Shown here: piece after piece, positions 42,876 through 52,383 of the stretch | How the letters are laid out: each line of letters starts with the position of its first letter | Numbering within the stretch: the first letter of the stretch is position 1 | Assembly: GCA_944326525.1 (NCBI GenBank) | Contig: CALVEG010000002.1 | Coordinates: forward strand, 1 to 64,000 | Reading direction: 5' to 3' | Source of the DNA: Candidatus Gastranaerophilales bacterium | Lineage (GTDB): Bacteria; Cyanobacteriota; Vampirovibrionia; Gastranaerophilales; Gastranaerophilaceae | DNA length: 64,000 nucleotides | Program-made: the position numbers and the translations under genes | The notes under the pieces: model-generated | Databases searched by the model: none | The model's input: only the letters and a program-made list of their open reading frames with translations | What the model was told of the DNA's origin: nothing

Positions 42876-45266
42876 CTAATTCGCCTGAAATTGTGAAATC
42901 TTTTCGTAGTGCTTTGTACTTGAATTAAAAGTGTAAGTTTCATAATTTAAGCCATCTGACGTTATCTTTATTGAATTGTCTTTATCAGTTCTGTATATTT
43001 CCGTCGGACTTAGAATATCAAGGGTTGCTTTATTCGGGTGCCCATAATTATTCTTGCCTGTCGAAATTACTGAAACCTCCGTTCCCAAACGCTCTAATAA
43101 TTTCTTGTTAATTACATTTGCAGCTCCATGGTGACCAACTTTTAAGACCTCGACTTTTGGTGGCATTTTATCCGCAATTCGTTCTAAAGCCGTAAATCCT
43201 GCATCACCCGTAAATAAAATATCAAAATCCTTGTAACTTAACAGGGTTATCACTGAACTTTCGTTATCGGAATCATAACTTTTAACAAAACTTCTTAGCG
43301 TCAAATTCGACTCCTCATAAACAACTTCCCCGTCAAGAGCTTTTGATATAGGAGTTTCTGTGTCTTTTGCGGTTTTATAAATTGATTGCGCTATCCGAGC
43401 TTGGTCTGTAAGGGAATTTGTTAAAATATTTTTGACTTTCATATTCTTTGCAAGTTCAGAAGCTCCTCCTGCGTGGTCAATGTCAAAATGAGTTACAACC
43501 ATCAATTCAAGATTTTTGATACCTCTGTCTTTTAAATATTTTCTGATTATAAATTCAGCCTGAGGCTTTGACCCCTTATAGCCTGCCTTTGCAGTATCTA
43601 TCAAAATATATTTTTCTTCAGGAGTTTTGACAAGAAAAGCATCAGCATTCCCGACATCAAACACTATAACGTCAAGCCTGCCGTCAGGAATTCTAATCCA
43701 CAACCCGAAAAACAAAATGATTAACCCGCCCAAAATCGCCAGATGACGTTTTGTAAATCCTTGTTTTATCATTAAAGTCGTAAGAAGTACCGCTATATAA
43801 TAAACAAAAACCTGCAATAAAGAAGGATGAGGAGTTTCAATAAGGGAATGCGGAAGTGATGCGAAAAAGTTCGAAATCCAAACAAGTGCCGTCAACATAA
43901 ACTTCAAAACAAAATCAAAAATTCCGCAAACTAAATTCGCAATAGGAGTAAATATTGATAAAGCAGACGAAACAAAGCCGCCAAAACTTATCACTGACAA
44001 AAACGGCATTATAGAAACATTCGCAAATAAAGAATAAGTGCTTATCGTATTAAAATAAAACATCTGCAAAGGTATTACCCAAATTTGCGCAACTATCGGA
44101 ATTAATAAAGCACCGACAACTTTATATACAATCTTGTTTTCTTCAAAACGTTTCATAATGACATCAGCCGTACAAACTATCCCAAACGTTACAAGAAACG
44201 AAAGCTGAAATCCGACATCATTCAAAAAAGCAGGATTGTACAAAAGCATTAAAAACGCGACAAACGATAAAAGCGAAACACTATGAGAATCCCTGTCGAT
44301 AAGTTTGCCCACCAACACAAACAACAGCATTAATGCTGCTCTTATTACAGAAGCACCCAATCCTGTCATCATAGTATAAAGAATTACAACCCCCATACCG
44401 CTTATCACACGAGGTTTGTATGGAACTTTCAAAAGCGACAATATATAAAACCAAAACCCAAATATAAATGCAACATTCATTCCTGACGCAGCCAAAATAT
44501 GAAGTAAGCCCGAGTTTGTAAAACTATTCTTTACATAATCCGGAGGCGATACGGCATCATCACCAAATACTACTCCGCCTAGAATTTCAAGATTCGGACT
44601 TTTTAAATAATTTGAATGAGTTTTCAAAATTCGGTTTCTGACATTATTAAGCCCCTGCATAAATTTCCATTTTAAAGGCAATTCCGCTTGAATATACTCA
44701 CAATCCGAAGTTTCTGCGTAAACTATCGTAAATACATCAAAATTTCTTAAGTATTTCCCGTAATCAAACTGTGACGGGTTTGAAGCTCTGAATGGAAGTC
44801 TTAAATTCCCCTTGATTTTATAAATATTCCCAACATTAAACATTGAAAAATCATTGTTTTCATCTGAAATATTCACAAAAGTCTTGCCCTCAAGATTTTC
44901 TCCGTTTACACTCTCAACCGACATAAAAAATTTTGTTTTTCCACTCATTCCACTGTTTGGAATTGAGATTACACGCCCGACAATTTCAAGGCTTGCCGGC
45001 GCAATTTTGGATAAACTATCAGAATTTTTTACTCGAAAATATGCATTGAAAAATCCTAAGTAAAATACCAACAACCAAACCAATAAAAATTTGAACGAAA
45101 GCTTTGTTTTTAAAATTATTAAAATCGCAGAAATAGTAAACAAAACTCCAAAAACAAACTCACAATTATTGAAATATGAAGCAATCCCGACAATAAACGA
45201 TAACGACGTTATTAACATTATCGTGTTTTTCTTTTCCAGCGAAGACTTTATAAAATCCCTTATCAT
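42876..45266 (-). CDS. comEC: ComEC/Rec2 family DNA-uptake channel
   Basis: 796 residues with all three parts: N-terminal helices plus an OB-like domain (to about 190), a multi-helix competence domain (about 210-500, including LLHILAASGMNVAFIFG) and a C-terminal metallo-beta-lactamase-like domain with VVTHFDIDHAGG. The family moves single-stranded DNA across the inner membrane and degrades the other strand. The full length and intact motifs suggest function. ComEA or DprA are not in the window. A leaderless promoter precedes it, and pilin-like genes are near. Confidence 0.92.
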   Translation of the reverse strand: MIRDFIKSSLEKKNTIMLITSLSFIVGIASYFNNCEFVFGVLFTISAILIILKTKLSFKFLLVWLLVFYLGFFNAYFRVKNSDSLSKIAPASLEIVGRVISIPNSGMSGKTKFFMSVESVNGENLEGKTFVNISDENNDFSMFNVGNIYKIKGNLRLPFRASNPSQFDYGKYLRNFDVFTIVYAETSDCEYIQAELPLKWKFMQGLNNVRNRILKTHSNYLKSPNLEILGGVVFGDDAVSPPDYVKNSFTNSGLLHILAASGMNVAFIFGFWFYILSLLKVPYKPRVISGMGVVILYTMMTGLGASVIRAALMLLFVLVGKLIDRDSHSVSLLSFVAFLMLLYNPAFLNDVGFQLSFLVTFGIVCTADVIMKRFEENKIVYKVVGALLIPIVAQIWVIPLQMFYFNTISTYSLFANVSIMPFLSVISFGGFVSSALSIFTPIANLVCGIFDFVLKFMLTALVWISNFFASLPHSLIETPHPSLLQVFVYYIAVLLTTLMIKQGFTKRHLAILGGLIILFFGLWIRIPDGRLDVIVFDVGNADAFLVKTPEEKYILIDTAKAGYKGSKPQAEFIIRKYLKDRGIKNLELMVVTHFDIDHAGGASELAKNMKVKNILTNSLTDQARIAQSIYKTAKDTETPISKALDGEVVYEESNLTLRSFVKSYDSDNESSVITLLSYKDFDILFTGDAGFTALERIADKMPPKVEVLKVGHHGAANVINKKLLERLGTEVSVISTGKNNYGHPNKATLDILSPTEIYRTDKDNSIKITSDGLNYETYTFNSSTKHYEKISQFQAN

Positions 45267-45272
45267 AAATTG

Positions 45273-45301
45273 ATTTTAAAAAAATCTATACCAAAAGTCC
45301 A
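45273..45301 (-). promoter_or_regulatory. Leaderless-type promoter of comEC
   Basis: TGGACT (45301-45296), 17-nt spacer, TAAAAT (45278-45273), 6 nt to the ATG at 45266. No ribosome site. Confidence 0.5.
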
Positions 45302-45304
45302 GAA

Positions 45305-47224
45305 TTATTTTCTTCTGAAGAACCAGCCTCTCTTTTTCTGCTGAACTTGAGGCGTCGGTTTTGTTACTTGAGTTTGCGACTGAACAGTCGTTTCTATTCT
45401 TCTTAATCGTGTCGGAGATGTATCATCTTTTTCATTAAACACACGCTTAGAAAGAGTTTCAATATAACGATCATCAAGATGAGCATAATCAAACAGAATA
45501 ACTCCGTTTGCATTAATCTTTCTGGTTTCGTGAATTTCTCTGATTAAATCTTCTTCACTACCACCCATAAATGTTACAAACAACCCCGCAAACAAGTCCG
45601 TTGCTGGAAGTTTTGCCCTCATAACATTTGTGACTAGTGCATTCAATGTTTTGGCATTACAAGTCAAAAACAAAGGTGTGAAACCGTTTACATATCCTTT
45701 TTCACTCCAAGATTTCCAATCTTGCTGTTTATTTGTTAAAGCAGACAATCTATCAGGAAATATTACAGCACTTATATAAACACCATTTTCTCTTCCTAAA
45801 GCCCCTACTTTACTTACAAAATGAGTAATCTTATTACGTCTGTATTCACACCACTTTAGCCAAAGCGGATCTTTTATCTGTATCTCGACAGGATCTTTTC
45901 CGTATATTGTTTTAAACTCATTTCTTGCAAATTCTGTATACCCCCAAGAATTAGGTTCATTGACAGAAACAGCTTGCGGATATCTTATATAATCAAGATT
46001 TATACCATCAACTTTGTAATCTTTTATAATCTCAGAAAGCAATTCTATTAGAAACTCATGAACTTCAGGATTTGCCGGATCTATGAAAAATCCGTTATGC
46101 TCAGAAACTGAAGGAGTCGGAGCTGAAATATTATAATTTTTTTTGGTTTTATTTGCCCAATCAGGCTTTACTGCAAGGATATTACCCGGATTAACCTCAG
46201 GACGTTGAATTCCTACATAAAACGTCTCAAACCATATATGAACCTTTATATTGTTCCTATGGGCATATTTTATCCATGCTCTTAATGGATCAAAACCCTC
46301 AAACTTTTCGTTTTGTTTCACAAACCCATATTTCTCCATGGTTTTGCTCGGAAATATTGTCCGACCATGAAAATATGTTTCTATAAAAATATTATCTATT
46401 CCTGCTTTTTTAATCCTCGCTACAGAATTTGCAATATCTCTTTCATTTGTTTCTGTAGGACGAACCCATACACCTTTAAATTCATTGTTCTTGTATGGTA
46501 CAACACTCTTTAGTGCAGTATTCGCTGATTTAATTGCTTTTTGTGAATATTCTTTTGAATTCTCAACATCATGTCCTGCTTTTTTTAGATAATCCTGAGC
46601 CTCTTTTATGTATTCGTTAGGGACAGTAAAATCATAATCGGCACTGCTTGCTTTATAATAATCAACCATTGCCTTTGCTTCATCTATTTTTTTTGCAGCT
46701 TCAAATAGATAACTTTCTGAGGTTGTATATACGTATAAAGTATTTGAAACTGCGTCTATGTAAACCTTTGTCCCAATTTTTACATTCTTATTTATCCAAT
46801 TTTTAGCAACACCATGACCACTTATAACAAGTCCATTTTGAGGAATAAAAGAATCGGCTCCACTTAATTCCGTTACTGTATTATCTTCTACTATTGCTTC
46901 AGCACCAAATTCATTCGTTCCGGTTCTTATTGCATAACCTCCAGTATAAACAACCAGCTGGTTTGCACCTCTGACTCCAGGAAGATATCCTCCTGCTTGA
47001 TTTGTCGTTACGGTGGGGTTTACTGAGTTTATTTTTATTGAAGCTTCATTAAATATTTTTTCATTCTTCTTGGGTTTGTATGGCTGGTATACTAAAAAAT
47101 TATTAATTGTATACATGTCAGCAACCGGAGCTTCCGCATCTAGAGAAAGCGACTCTTCAGCTATTACATTACCTGCTGAAAAAATTATAACTATTAATAA
47201 TATCAATATTTTTTTTAATATCAT
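45305..47224 (-). CDS. Secreted GHL10-family glycoside hydrolase-like protein
   Basis: A signal peptide (ILILLIVIIFSAGNVIA) starts the protein. The catalytic-type domain (about residues 255-580) has GVWVRPTETNERDI, GIDNIFIETYFHGRTIF, NNIKVHIWFETFY and KVDGINLDYIRYP, which match the GHL10 (DUF187, YngK) family. Such enzymes act on surface or wall sugars, but the exact substrate is not known. An N-terminal segment and a coiled stretch precede the domain. A C-terminal basic tail (KKRGWFFRRK) is odd. It is the last gene of three secreted-protein genes (48203 to 45305). Confidence 0.85.
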   Translation of the reverse strand: MILKKILILLIVIIFSAGNVIAEESLSLDAEAPVADMYTINNFLVYQPYKPKKNEKIFNEASIKINSVNPTVTTNQAGGYLPGVRGANQLVVYTGGYAIRTGTNEFGAEAIVEDNTVTELSGADSFIPQNGLVISGHGVAKNWINKNVKIGTKVYIDAVSNTLYVYTTSESYLFEAAKKIDEAKAMVDYYKASSADYDFTVPNEYIKEAQDYLKKAGHDVENSKEYSQKAIKSANTALKSVVPYKNNEFKGVWVRPTETNERDIANSVARIKKAGIDNIFIETYFHGRTIFPSKTMEKYGFVKQNEKFEGFDPLRAWIKYAHRNNIKVHIWFETFYVGIQRPEVNPGNILAVKPDWANKTKKNYNISAPTPSVSEHNGFFIDPANPEVHEFLIELLSEIIKDYKVDGINLDYIRYPQAVSVNEPNSWGYTEFARNEFKTIYGKDPVEIQIKDPLWLKWCEYRRNKITHFVSKVGALGRENGVYISAVIFPDRLSALTNKQQDWKSWSEKGYVNGFTPLFLTCNAKTLNALVTNVMRAKLPATDLFAGLFVTFMGGSEEDLIREIHETRKINANGVILFDYAHLDDRYIETLSKRVFNEKDDTSPTRLRRIETTVQSQTQVTKPTPQVQQKKRGWFFRRK

Positions 47225-47227
47225 CTT

Positions 47228-47890
47228 TTACTCCCTGATACGGTAATAATACTCATGATCTTCGTAATTTAATTCATTTAAGGATTCTATTTTATCAATC
47301 AAATTACCTGCGCCCGGATCTATTTTGTATGAGTCTTCGTAATATTTTTTTGCCTTTGAGATATCCCCCAATTTTTCATATAACTCTGCCAATTTTAAAT
47401 TTGTTATGTAATTATCTTTATAACCATTATTATAGGCAGTTAAATAATATTTTAATGCTTTATGATATCTGCCTCTTTTTGTATTATACTCTGCAAAATA
47501 AAAATTTGTATACGGGTTTCGCTTATCTAAATTAAATGCTTGATTATAATAACTTTTTGCCAGAACATCATTTCCCCTTTCATCATTAATCCTTGCCAAT
47601 TGAACATATGAATAATAATCCGCAGGATATACTTGTGAAAGCATGTAATATTTTTGCATTGCTGTCTGATAATGCTTTTCTTGTTCCGCTTTTGTCGGAC
47701 TGTCATAGCCTTTTACAAAATATTCATCACCTTCTTTGCGCAATTTTTCTCCGCTTAAGGAAGAATAATCAACCATGAAATTTCCATACTTTGAATATCC
47801 GCTATCTGATGCTAAAGACGGCGGATATTCTAAAAACATTAATACCAATAGCAGAGGAAAACTTATTCTTAACCAATTTCTACAATGCAT
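47228..47890 (-). CDS. Secreted TPR-repeat protein
   Basis: A signal sequence (SFPLLLVLMFLEYPPSLA) is followed by four or so tetratricopeptide repeats (YYMLSQVYPADYYSYVQLAR, AKSYYNQAFNLDKRNPYTN, ALKYYLTAYNNGYKDNYI, KKYYEDSYKIDPGAGNL). TPR proteins bind partners in envelope complexes. It overlaps the 107-residue gene upstream by 11 bp and is 3 bp from the hydrolase gene, so the three form one operon. Confidence 0.85.
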   Translation of the reverse strand: MHCRNWLRISFPLLLVLMFLEYPPSLASDSGYSKYGNFMVDYSSLSGEKLRKEGDEYFVKGYDSPTKAEQEKHYQTAMQKYYMLSQVYPADYYSYVQLARINDERGNDVLAKSYYNQAFNLDKRNPYTNFYFAEYNTKRGRYHKALKYYLTAYNNGYKDNYITNLKLAELYEKLGDISKAKKYYEDSYKIDPGAGNLIDKIESLNELNYEDHEYYYRIRE

Positions 47891-48203
47891 CTACACTCGG
47901 GTTAAATTTGATATCTTCGCGCATAAAGTTTCCTTTGTCATAAGCAGGATCAATATACAAAAAGAATTTATCCACCCATTTGTAGATAACTGATCTGTTC
48001 TCATATTTCCTATCAACAGGCAATATCGTTTTGTCACCGGATACTGCGCCTTTGCTAAGCTCTACGATATCAGCTGTTGAATTTGAATGCCCGTGATTAA
48101 TTAAATACTCGCGCGATGTAGAATCATCCACCGTTAATTGTGCGTTTGCAGGCAATAAAGATATTGCGATAATTCCTGCTAGAAGTAAAATTTTTGTTTT
48201 CAT
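47880..48203 (-). CDS. Small secreted hypothetical protein
   Basis: 107 residues with a clear signal peptide (KTKILLLAGIIAISLLPANA). The mature 85 residues are polar with no recognised fold (YLINHGHSNSTADIVEL, KWVDKFFLYIDP). It is first in the operon with the TPR and GHL10 genes. AGAGGTGG is before the ATG. Confidence 0.7.
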   Translation of the reverse strand: MKTKILLLAGIIAISLLPANAQLTVDDSTSREYLINHGHSNSTADIVELSKGAVSGDKTILPVDRKYENRSVIYKWVDKFFLYIDPAYDKGNFMREDIKFNPSVDAL

Positions 48204-48290
48204 AAGTCCACCTCTGTATATTCAGATTATAATAGTAATTTTAGATATTGACAAAAGTATTATAATTTCTTTACACAAAAAAAGAATGGA

Positions 48291-49346
48291 TTATTTGTAT
48301 GATTTTCTTATAATTTCTTCTAATTTATCAATAAGTTTTTCTTCAGGAACTTTAGCTACAATTTCGCCTTTTTTAAACACAAGCCCTTCTCCGACTCCGC
48401 CTGCTATGCCAAAATCGGCGTGCTTTGCTTCGCCAGGCCCGTTTACGGCACAACCCATGGTTGCTATCGTTATCGGAGCTTCTATATCCTTAAACCTTTC
48501 CTCAACCTGCTTTGCTAAAGAAATTAAATCAATTCTTGTACGTCCGCAAGTCGGACAGGATACGAAGTTGACACCTCTTTGACGCAAGTTTAAACCTTTT
48601 AAAATATCAAATCCAGCACTTACTTCTTCAACAGGATTTTCAGTTAAGGAAACTCTTATAGTATCTCCTATTCCTTCCGCAAGCAATGTTCCTAATCCAA
48701 TAGAAGATTTTATTAAACCTTGGCGCATTGTACCTGCTTCTGTTACTCCTAGATGCAGCGGATATGGGATTTTATCGGCAATTGAACGATACGCTTCAAT
48801 TGTAGTCATAACATCAGATGATTTTAGAGAAACTTTTATCAAGTCAAAATCCAGATCCTCAAGAATTTGAATATGCCCCATTGCACTTCTAACCATTTTT
48901 TCAGACAACGGAATGTCTTCACTTTGCAAATCTTTTTCTAATGAACCGCCGTTTACGCCTATTCTTATAGGAGTTTGATTAATTTTTGCTAATTTAACAA
49001 CTTTTTCAACATTTTCACGCTTGCCGATATTTCCGGGGTTGAGCCTTAGAGCATGGATTCCGCCGTTCAAACACTCAATCGCTAATTTATAATCAAAATG
49101 AATATCTGCAACTAAAGGGACAGGAGTTTTCTTTACAATTTCTTTTATTGCGAAAGCCGCATCCTCATTTAATACAGCAAGACGAACTATTTCACACCCT
49201 TTATCCGCCAGTTCGTTAATCTGCCTTAAAGTAGCTTCTACATCACGAGTATCACTGTTACACATAGATTGAACACTAATTGGGGCATCCCCGCCGATTT
49301 TTACATTTCCAATTGATATTTGTTTTGAAGTACGTCTTTTAATCAT
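48291..49346 (-). CDS. ispG: 4-hydroxy-3-methylbut-2-en-1-yl diphosphate synthase
   Basis: The GcpE enzyme of the MEP isoprenoid pathway. QSMCNSDTRD near the start, HFDYKLAIE, NPGNIG, VSCPTCGRTRIDL (two cluster cysteines) and MGCAVNGPGEA (third cysteine) are all present. The 351-residue length is the short bacterial form. No clear ribosome site. Transcribed alone, convergent with nothing close. Confidence 0.95.
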   Translation of the reverse strand: MIKRRTSKQISIGNVKIGGDAPISVQSMCNSDTRDVEATLRQINELADKGCEIVRLAVLNEDAAFAIKEIVKKTPVPLVADIHFDYKLAIECLNGGIHALRLNPGNIGKRENVEKVVKLAKINQTPIRIGVNGGSLEKDLQSEDIPLSEKMVRSAMGHIQILEDLDFDLIKVSLKSSDVMTTIEAYRSIADKIPYPLHLGVTEAGTMRQGLIKSSIGLGTLLAEGIGDTIRVSLTENPVEEVSAGFDILKGLNLRQRGVNFVSCPTCGRTRIDLISLAKQVEERFKDIEAPITIATMGCAVNGPGEAKHADFGIAGGVGEGLVFKKGEIVAKVPEEKLIDKLEEIIRKSYK

Positions 49347-49395
49347 ATTTTCATGGTAGCATAAAGAAAAAACTTTAACAGAGGGAGAATTTTTT

Positions 49396-50130
49396 ATGAA
49401 AATTGCGGTAATTTCCGATATTCACGCTAATTTAATTGCACTTAAGACGGTTTTAGAAGATATAAAAAAACAGAACTGCGACAAAATCTTTTGTCTTGGA
49501 GATCTTGCAATGGCAGGGCCTCAACCCGTTGAAACAGTTGATTTTATCATAAAACAAACCGATTGGACGATTATTCAGGGAAATACCGATAAACTTATCG
49601 TTGATTATTCTTCTGAACTTTTTGAAAATATGATGAATACATTTCCGCTTATGGCAAAAGCGCTAAGAGAAGATGTTAAAGTTTTAAGCGAAGACCAAAA
49701 AGAATTTTTAAGAAAGCTTCCGCCCCAAAAAGAACTTGAAATTGAGGGGGTAAAAATTCTTCTCGTACACGGTTCTCCAAGACGCAACAACGAGGATATT
49801 CTTCCAAATCTGCCAATTGAACAAGTCGAGAAAATAATTGACGGAGTAAAAGCGGATTTAATCCTTTGCGGACACACCCACATGCCTGCAGGATACCAGA
49901 CAAACACAAAACAAACAGTAATCAATGACGGAAGTGTCGGACGTCCTATGACTGAAGACTTAAAGGCTTGTTATTTAATCTTAGATATCAAAAACGGCTC
50001 ATTCACTGCAGAACACAGACTTCTTGATTATGATAGAGAAAAAGCTGCCGAGATTATGAGGGAAAGGAATTTTGACGGAGCAGAAGGAATTGCAAATATG
50101 CTCATCAAACCTTCTCCAAGACACGTGTAA
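49396..50130 (+). CDS. Calcineurin-type metallophosphoesterase
   Basis: Metal ligands are ISDIHANL (DxH), GDLAMAG (GD), GNTD (GNxx), LVHGSPR (H) and CGHTHMP (GHTH). Single-domain family member of 244 residues, close to YfcE-like phosphodiesterases. GAGGGAG precedes the ATG. Substrate unknown. It ends directly next to the zincin-like gene on the opposite strand. Confidence 0.88.
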   Translation: MKIAVISDIHANLIALKTVLEDIKKQNCDKIFCLGDLAMAGPQPVETVDFIIKQTDWTIIQGNTDKLIVDYSSELFENMMNTFPLMAKALREDVKVLSEDQKEFLRKLPPQKELEIEGVKILLVHGSPRRNNEDILPNLPIEQVEKIIDGVKADLILCGHTHMPAGYQTNTKQTVINDGSVGRPMTEDLKACYLILDIKNGSFTAEHRLLDYDREKAAEIMRERNFDGAEGIANMLIKPSPRHV

Positions 50131-52239
50131 TCAGGCATTTACAAGATAACTTCTTGTTCTAGGGAAATACCTTTCAAGATATTCGGTTCTTGTACTGAGT
50201 ATTTTGCAGGTATCAGGGCTTTTGTTTGAGGCAAGAAGCTCTGCTACTGTTTCCTTAAAACTTTGTTTTGAAGTATCAAAATCAGAATGGTTAATAAAAT
50301 AATCTACGTATTGCCTTTGTGTTTGAGGAAATTCTTTCATAAACATATTTAATTCCTGCGAATAAACTTTCCTAAAATCATCTGCTGTTGAGTAAATCCC
50401 CTGACAAGCCATATCTTTAGCGGGTGCTGTACCGAAAAGGTCATCAATATGCCCCATTTCATGCCTGAAAGTAAATATATCATCTCCGGTAGAAACTTTA
50501 CCCGCCCTACAATCTGCTAATGCATCAATATCAATAGGATTAAATTCAAGAGTCTTAAGCTTTTTGCTTATTACCTGCAATTCGTCAGCCGAGCATTCTT
50601 TAAGCATATTTTTCAATTTCAAAGCATTTTCCGGTGTATTGTTTGCGTCAATCAGAGATTTCAAATCAATTACACAATCGGTTTCGCCTTTTGCATTCAA
50701 AACCCTAATTTCGTCAGAAGAATATAAAACTTTATATTTTTCACCGTTTACAACGGATTCCGCTTCATTTGCAGAAAGCATTTTATGTTTGATATTCCGC
50801 TTTGAAAGCACATTTCCGTCTTTTGAAATGTTCAATCGCATTGTCCAGCTTCCGTCGGGAAGTCTTTTGTAATTTTGCTTGGTTATTGTTCCATCCAGTG
50901 ATTCAAGGTTCTTTTTGACACTCAAAACACCTTTTTTACTCTTTTTGACATCTATAATCGGCTTAACTGTTCCATCCGGCATAACAGCTTTCCAGTTATG
51001 AAGTCCTTCAACTTTTGATGGAGTTAAGTATTCCGTTCTAAGAAGTTTTCCGTTTTTATCCCGTATTTTTCTTGTTTCGGAAACTGTTTCCATAAATTTC
51101 TCAAGTAAAGGTGCAATCTCTTTTCGCGGAACAGCATGTGCTTCCATAATTACCTCAAAATCATTTCCGATTATTTTTACCTGATTGAGTTTGCCTTGAA
51201 TCGGCACTACTTTATCTGTAGATATCAAATTCATTTTATTGTCAAAAGTTTTTATCAAAACCTCTTTGTCATTTGCCCTGCTCCACTCAAAAAGTCTAAA
51301 TTTATCCGCTTCATAAATATCTTTTTCCGCTGATAATACAACATCGTCTTTGTGAGATTTTTTGATTTTGTTAATTACTTTTGAAACATTATTAAGATCG
51401 ATATCTTTTACTTTGGCTATTTCACAGATTGAATGCCCGTTTAATCCGCTTGTTTTTGCTAACTTTACAAGTCCATTGATTTCTAAATTTTGCGTAATTG
51501 AAAACTGAATTAGTTCTTCTCCGCCAAAAACATATTCATCCTTAAAAACAAATGGACCTTCTGGTCTTTTGATATCAACAAGTTTTCTTAATCTTTGAAT
51601 ACTTTCTTCCTGCAGGTATAATGAAATTTGCTGCAGCTGTTCAAATGAAAATCTTCTGGGATTTGTATTGCCGATTTTGGGAATATAAAATTCATCACCT
51701 TGTGTATATCGCATAAATTCCTTGAAGATTTTAAATCTGTCTTTTGAAAGTGAATTTGCGAACCCTAAAGAGTATTCCGGCAGACGAGAAAATTCTGCTA
51801 CATCACTTAAATCTACATCTGCACGTTCTGCAAACATTACAATCTCATTACATCTGCGGTCGGAATGAAATCCATTTAAATCAAACTTCGAAAATTTGCC
51901 CACATTCACTTTTTTAATCTCTGATCTTAGAGCTTCTTCCGTAAACTTTGGCGTGCCGTTTTCTAACTTTACCTGCTTTAATGCATCTATAACTCTTTCT
52001 TCAGGCGAAAGTTTATATATCCCCCTACGAGATTGTGAAAGTTCTCGAAAATAATCAGGTAATTCTATATCTTTTGTCTTTAAATAACCTTTTAAATCTT
52101 TAATTTCCGACAACTTCGGCATTTTCAATGCTTTTTGCAACTCAAATGCATTACCCCAATTAATCGAAACTTTGCCGCCTGTTTTTATAGACTTGTAAGC
52201 TGCTTTTGTTAAATCAATAGCTAAATCAATTTTCCCCAT
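50131..52239 (-). CDS. Large zincin-like protein (HEMGH)
   Basis: 702 residues. The C-terminal part carries RHEMGHIDD (H593, E594, H597) and then FKETVAELLA, with E663 or E667 as third ligand 66-70 residues after E594-H597. This is an HExxH zinc-peptidase pattern close to anthrax-lethal-factor-like proteins. The first 580 residues have no recognised domain but a coil-rich N-terminus with a repeated-looking L-K-x-P pattern and a mid region with many Lys and Gly. No signal peptide or tag. It could be an effector or a cytosolic protease. AAGGG precedes the ATG. Confidence 0.6.
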   Translation of the reverse strand: MGKIDLAIDLTKAAYKSIKTGGKVSINWGNAFELQKALKMPKLSEIKDLKGYLKTKDIELPDYFRELSQSRRGIYKLSPEERVIDALKQVKLENGTPKFTEEALRSEIKKVNVGKFSKFDLNGFHSDRRCNEIVMFAERADVDLSDVAEFSRLPEYSLGFANSLSKDRFKIFKEFMRYTQGDEFYIPKIGNTNPRRFSFEQLQQISLYLQEESIQRLRKLVDIKRPEGPFVFKDEYVFGGEELIQFSITQNLEINGLVKLAKTSGLNGHSICEIAKVKDIDLNNVSKVINKIKKSHKDDVVLSAEKDIYEADKFRLFEWSRANDKEVLIKTFDNKMNLISTDKVVPIQGKLNQVKIIGNDFEVIMEAHAVPRKEIAPLLEKFMETVSETRKIRDKNGKLLRTEYLTPSKVEGLHNWKAVMPDGTVKPIIDVKKSKKGVLSVKKNLESLDGTITKQNYKRLPDGSWTMRLNISKDGNVLSKRNIKHKMLSANEAESVVNGEKYKVLYSSDEIRVLNAKGETDCVIDLKSLIDANNTPENALKLKNMLKECSADELQVISKKLKTLEFNPIDIDALADCRAGKVSTGDDIFTFRHEMGHIDDLFGTAPAKDMACQGIYSTADDFRKVYSQELNMFMKEFPQTQRQYVDYFINHSDFDTSKQSFKETVAELLASNKSPDTCKILSTRTEYLERYFPRTRSYLVNA

Positions 52240-52383
52240 ATAAATACCCTTGATATCCCCTATATTTATATAAAGTTTTCTTATCTTTTAAAATTGCTTT
52301 TTTTAATAATATTTGTTAATTACAATCCGATTTTTGCACTTTTATTTGTTTGTGCTAAAATCAAATGGAAAGTGGAAAAGGTT

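Noticed and set aside
52294-52383. N-terminal membrane segment on the heptose-kinase-like protein
   Set aside because: The 30 hydrophobic codons before 52384 contain the likely promoter and have no ribosome site. The family starts at MDIDKKK.
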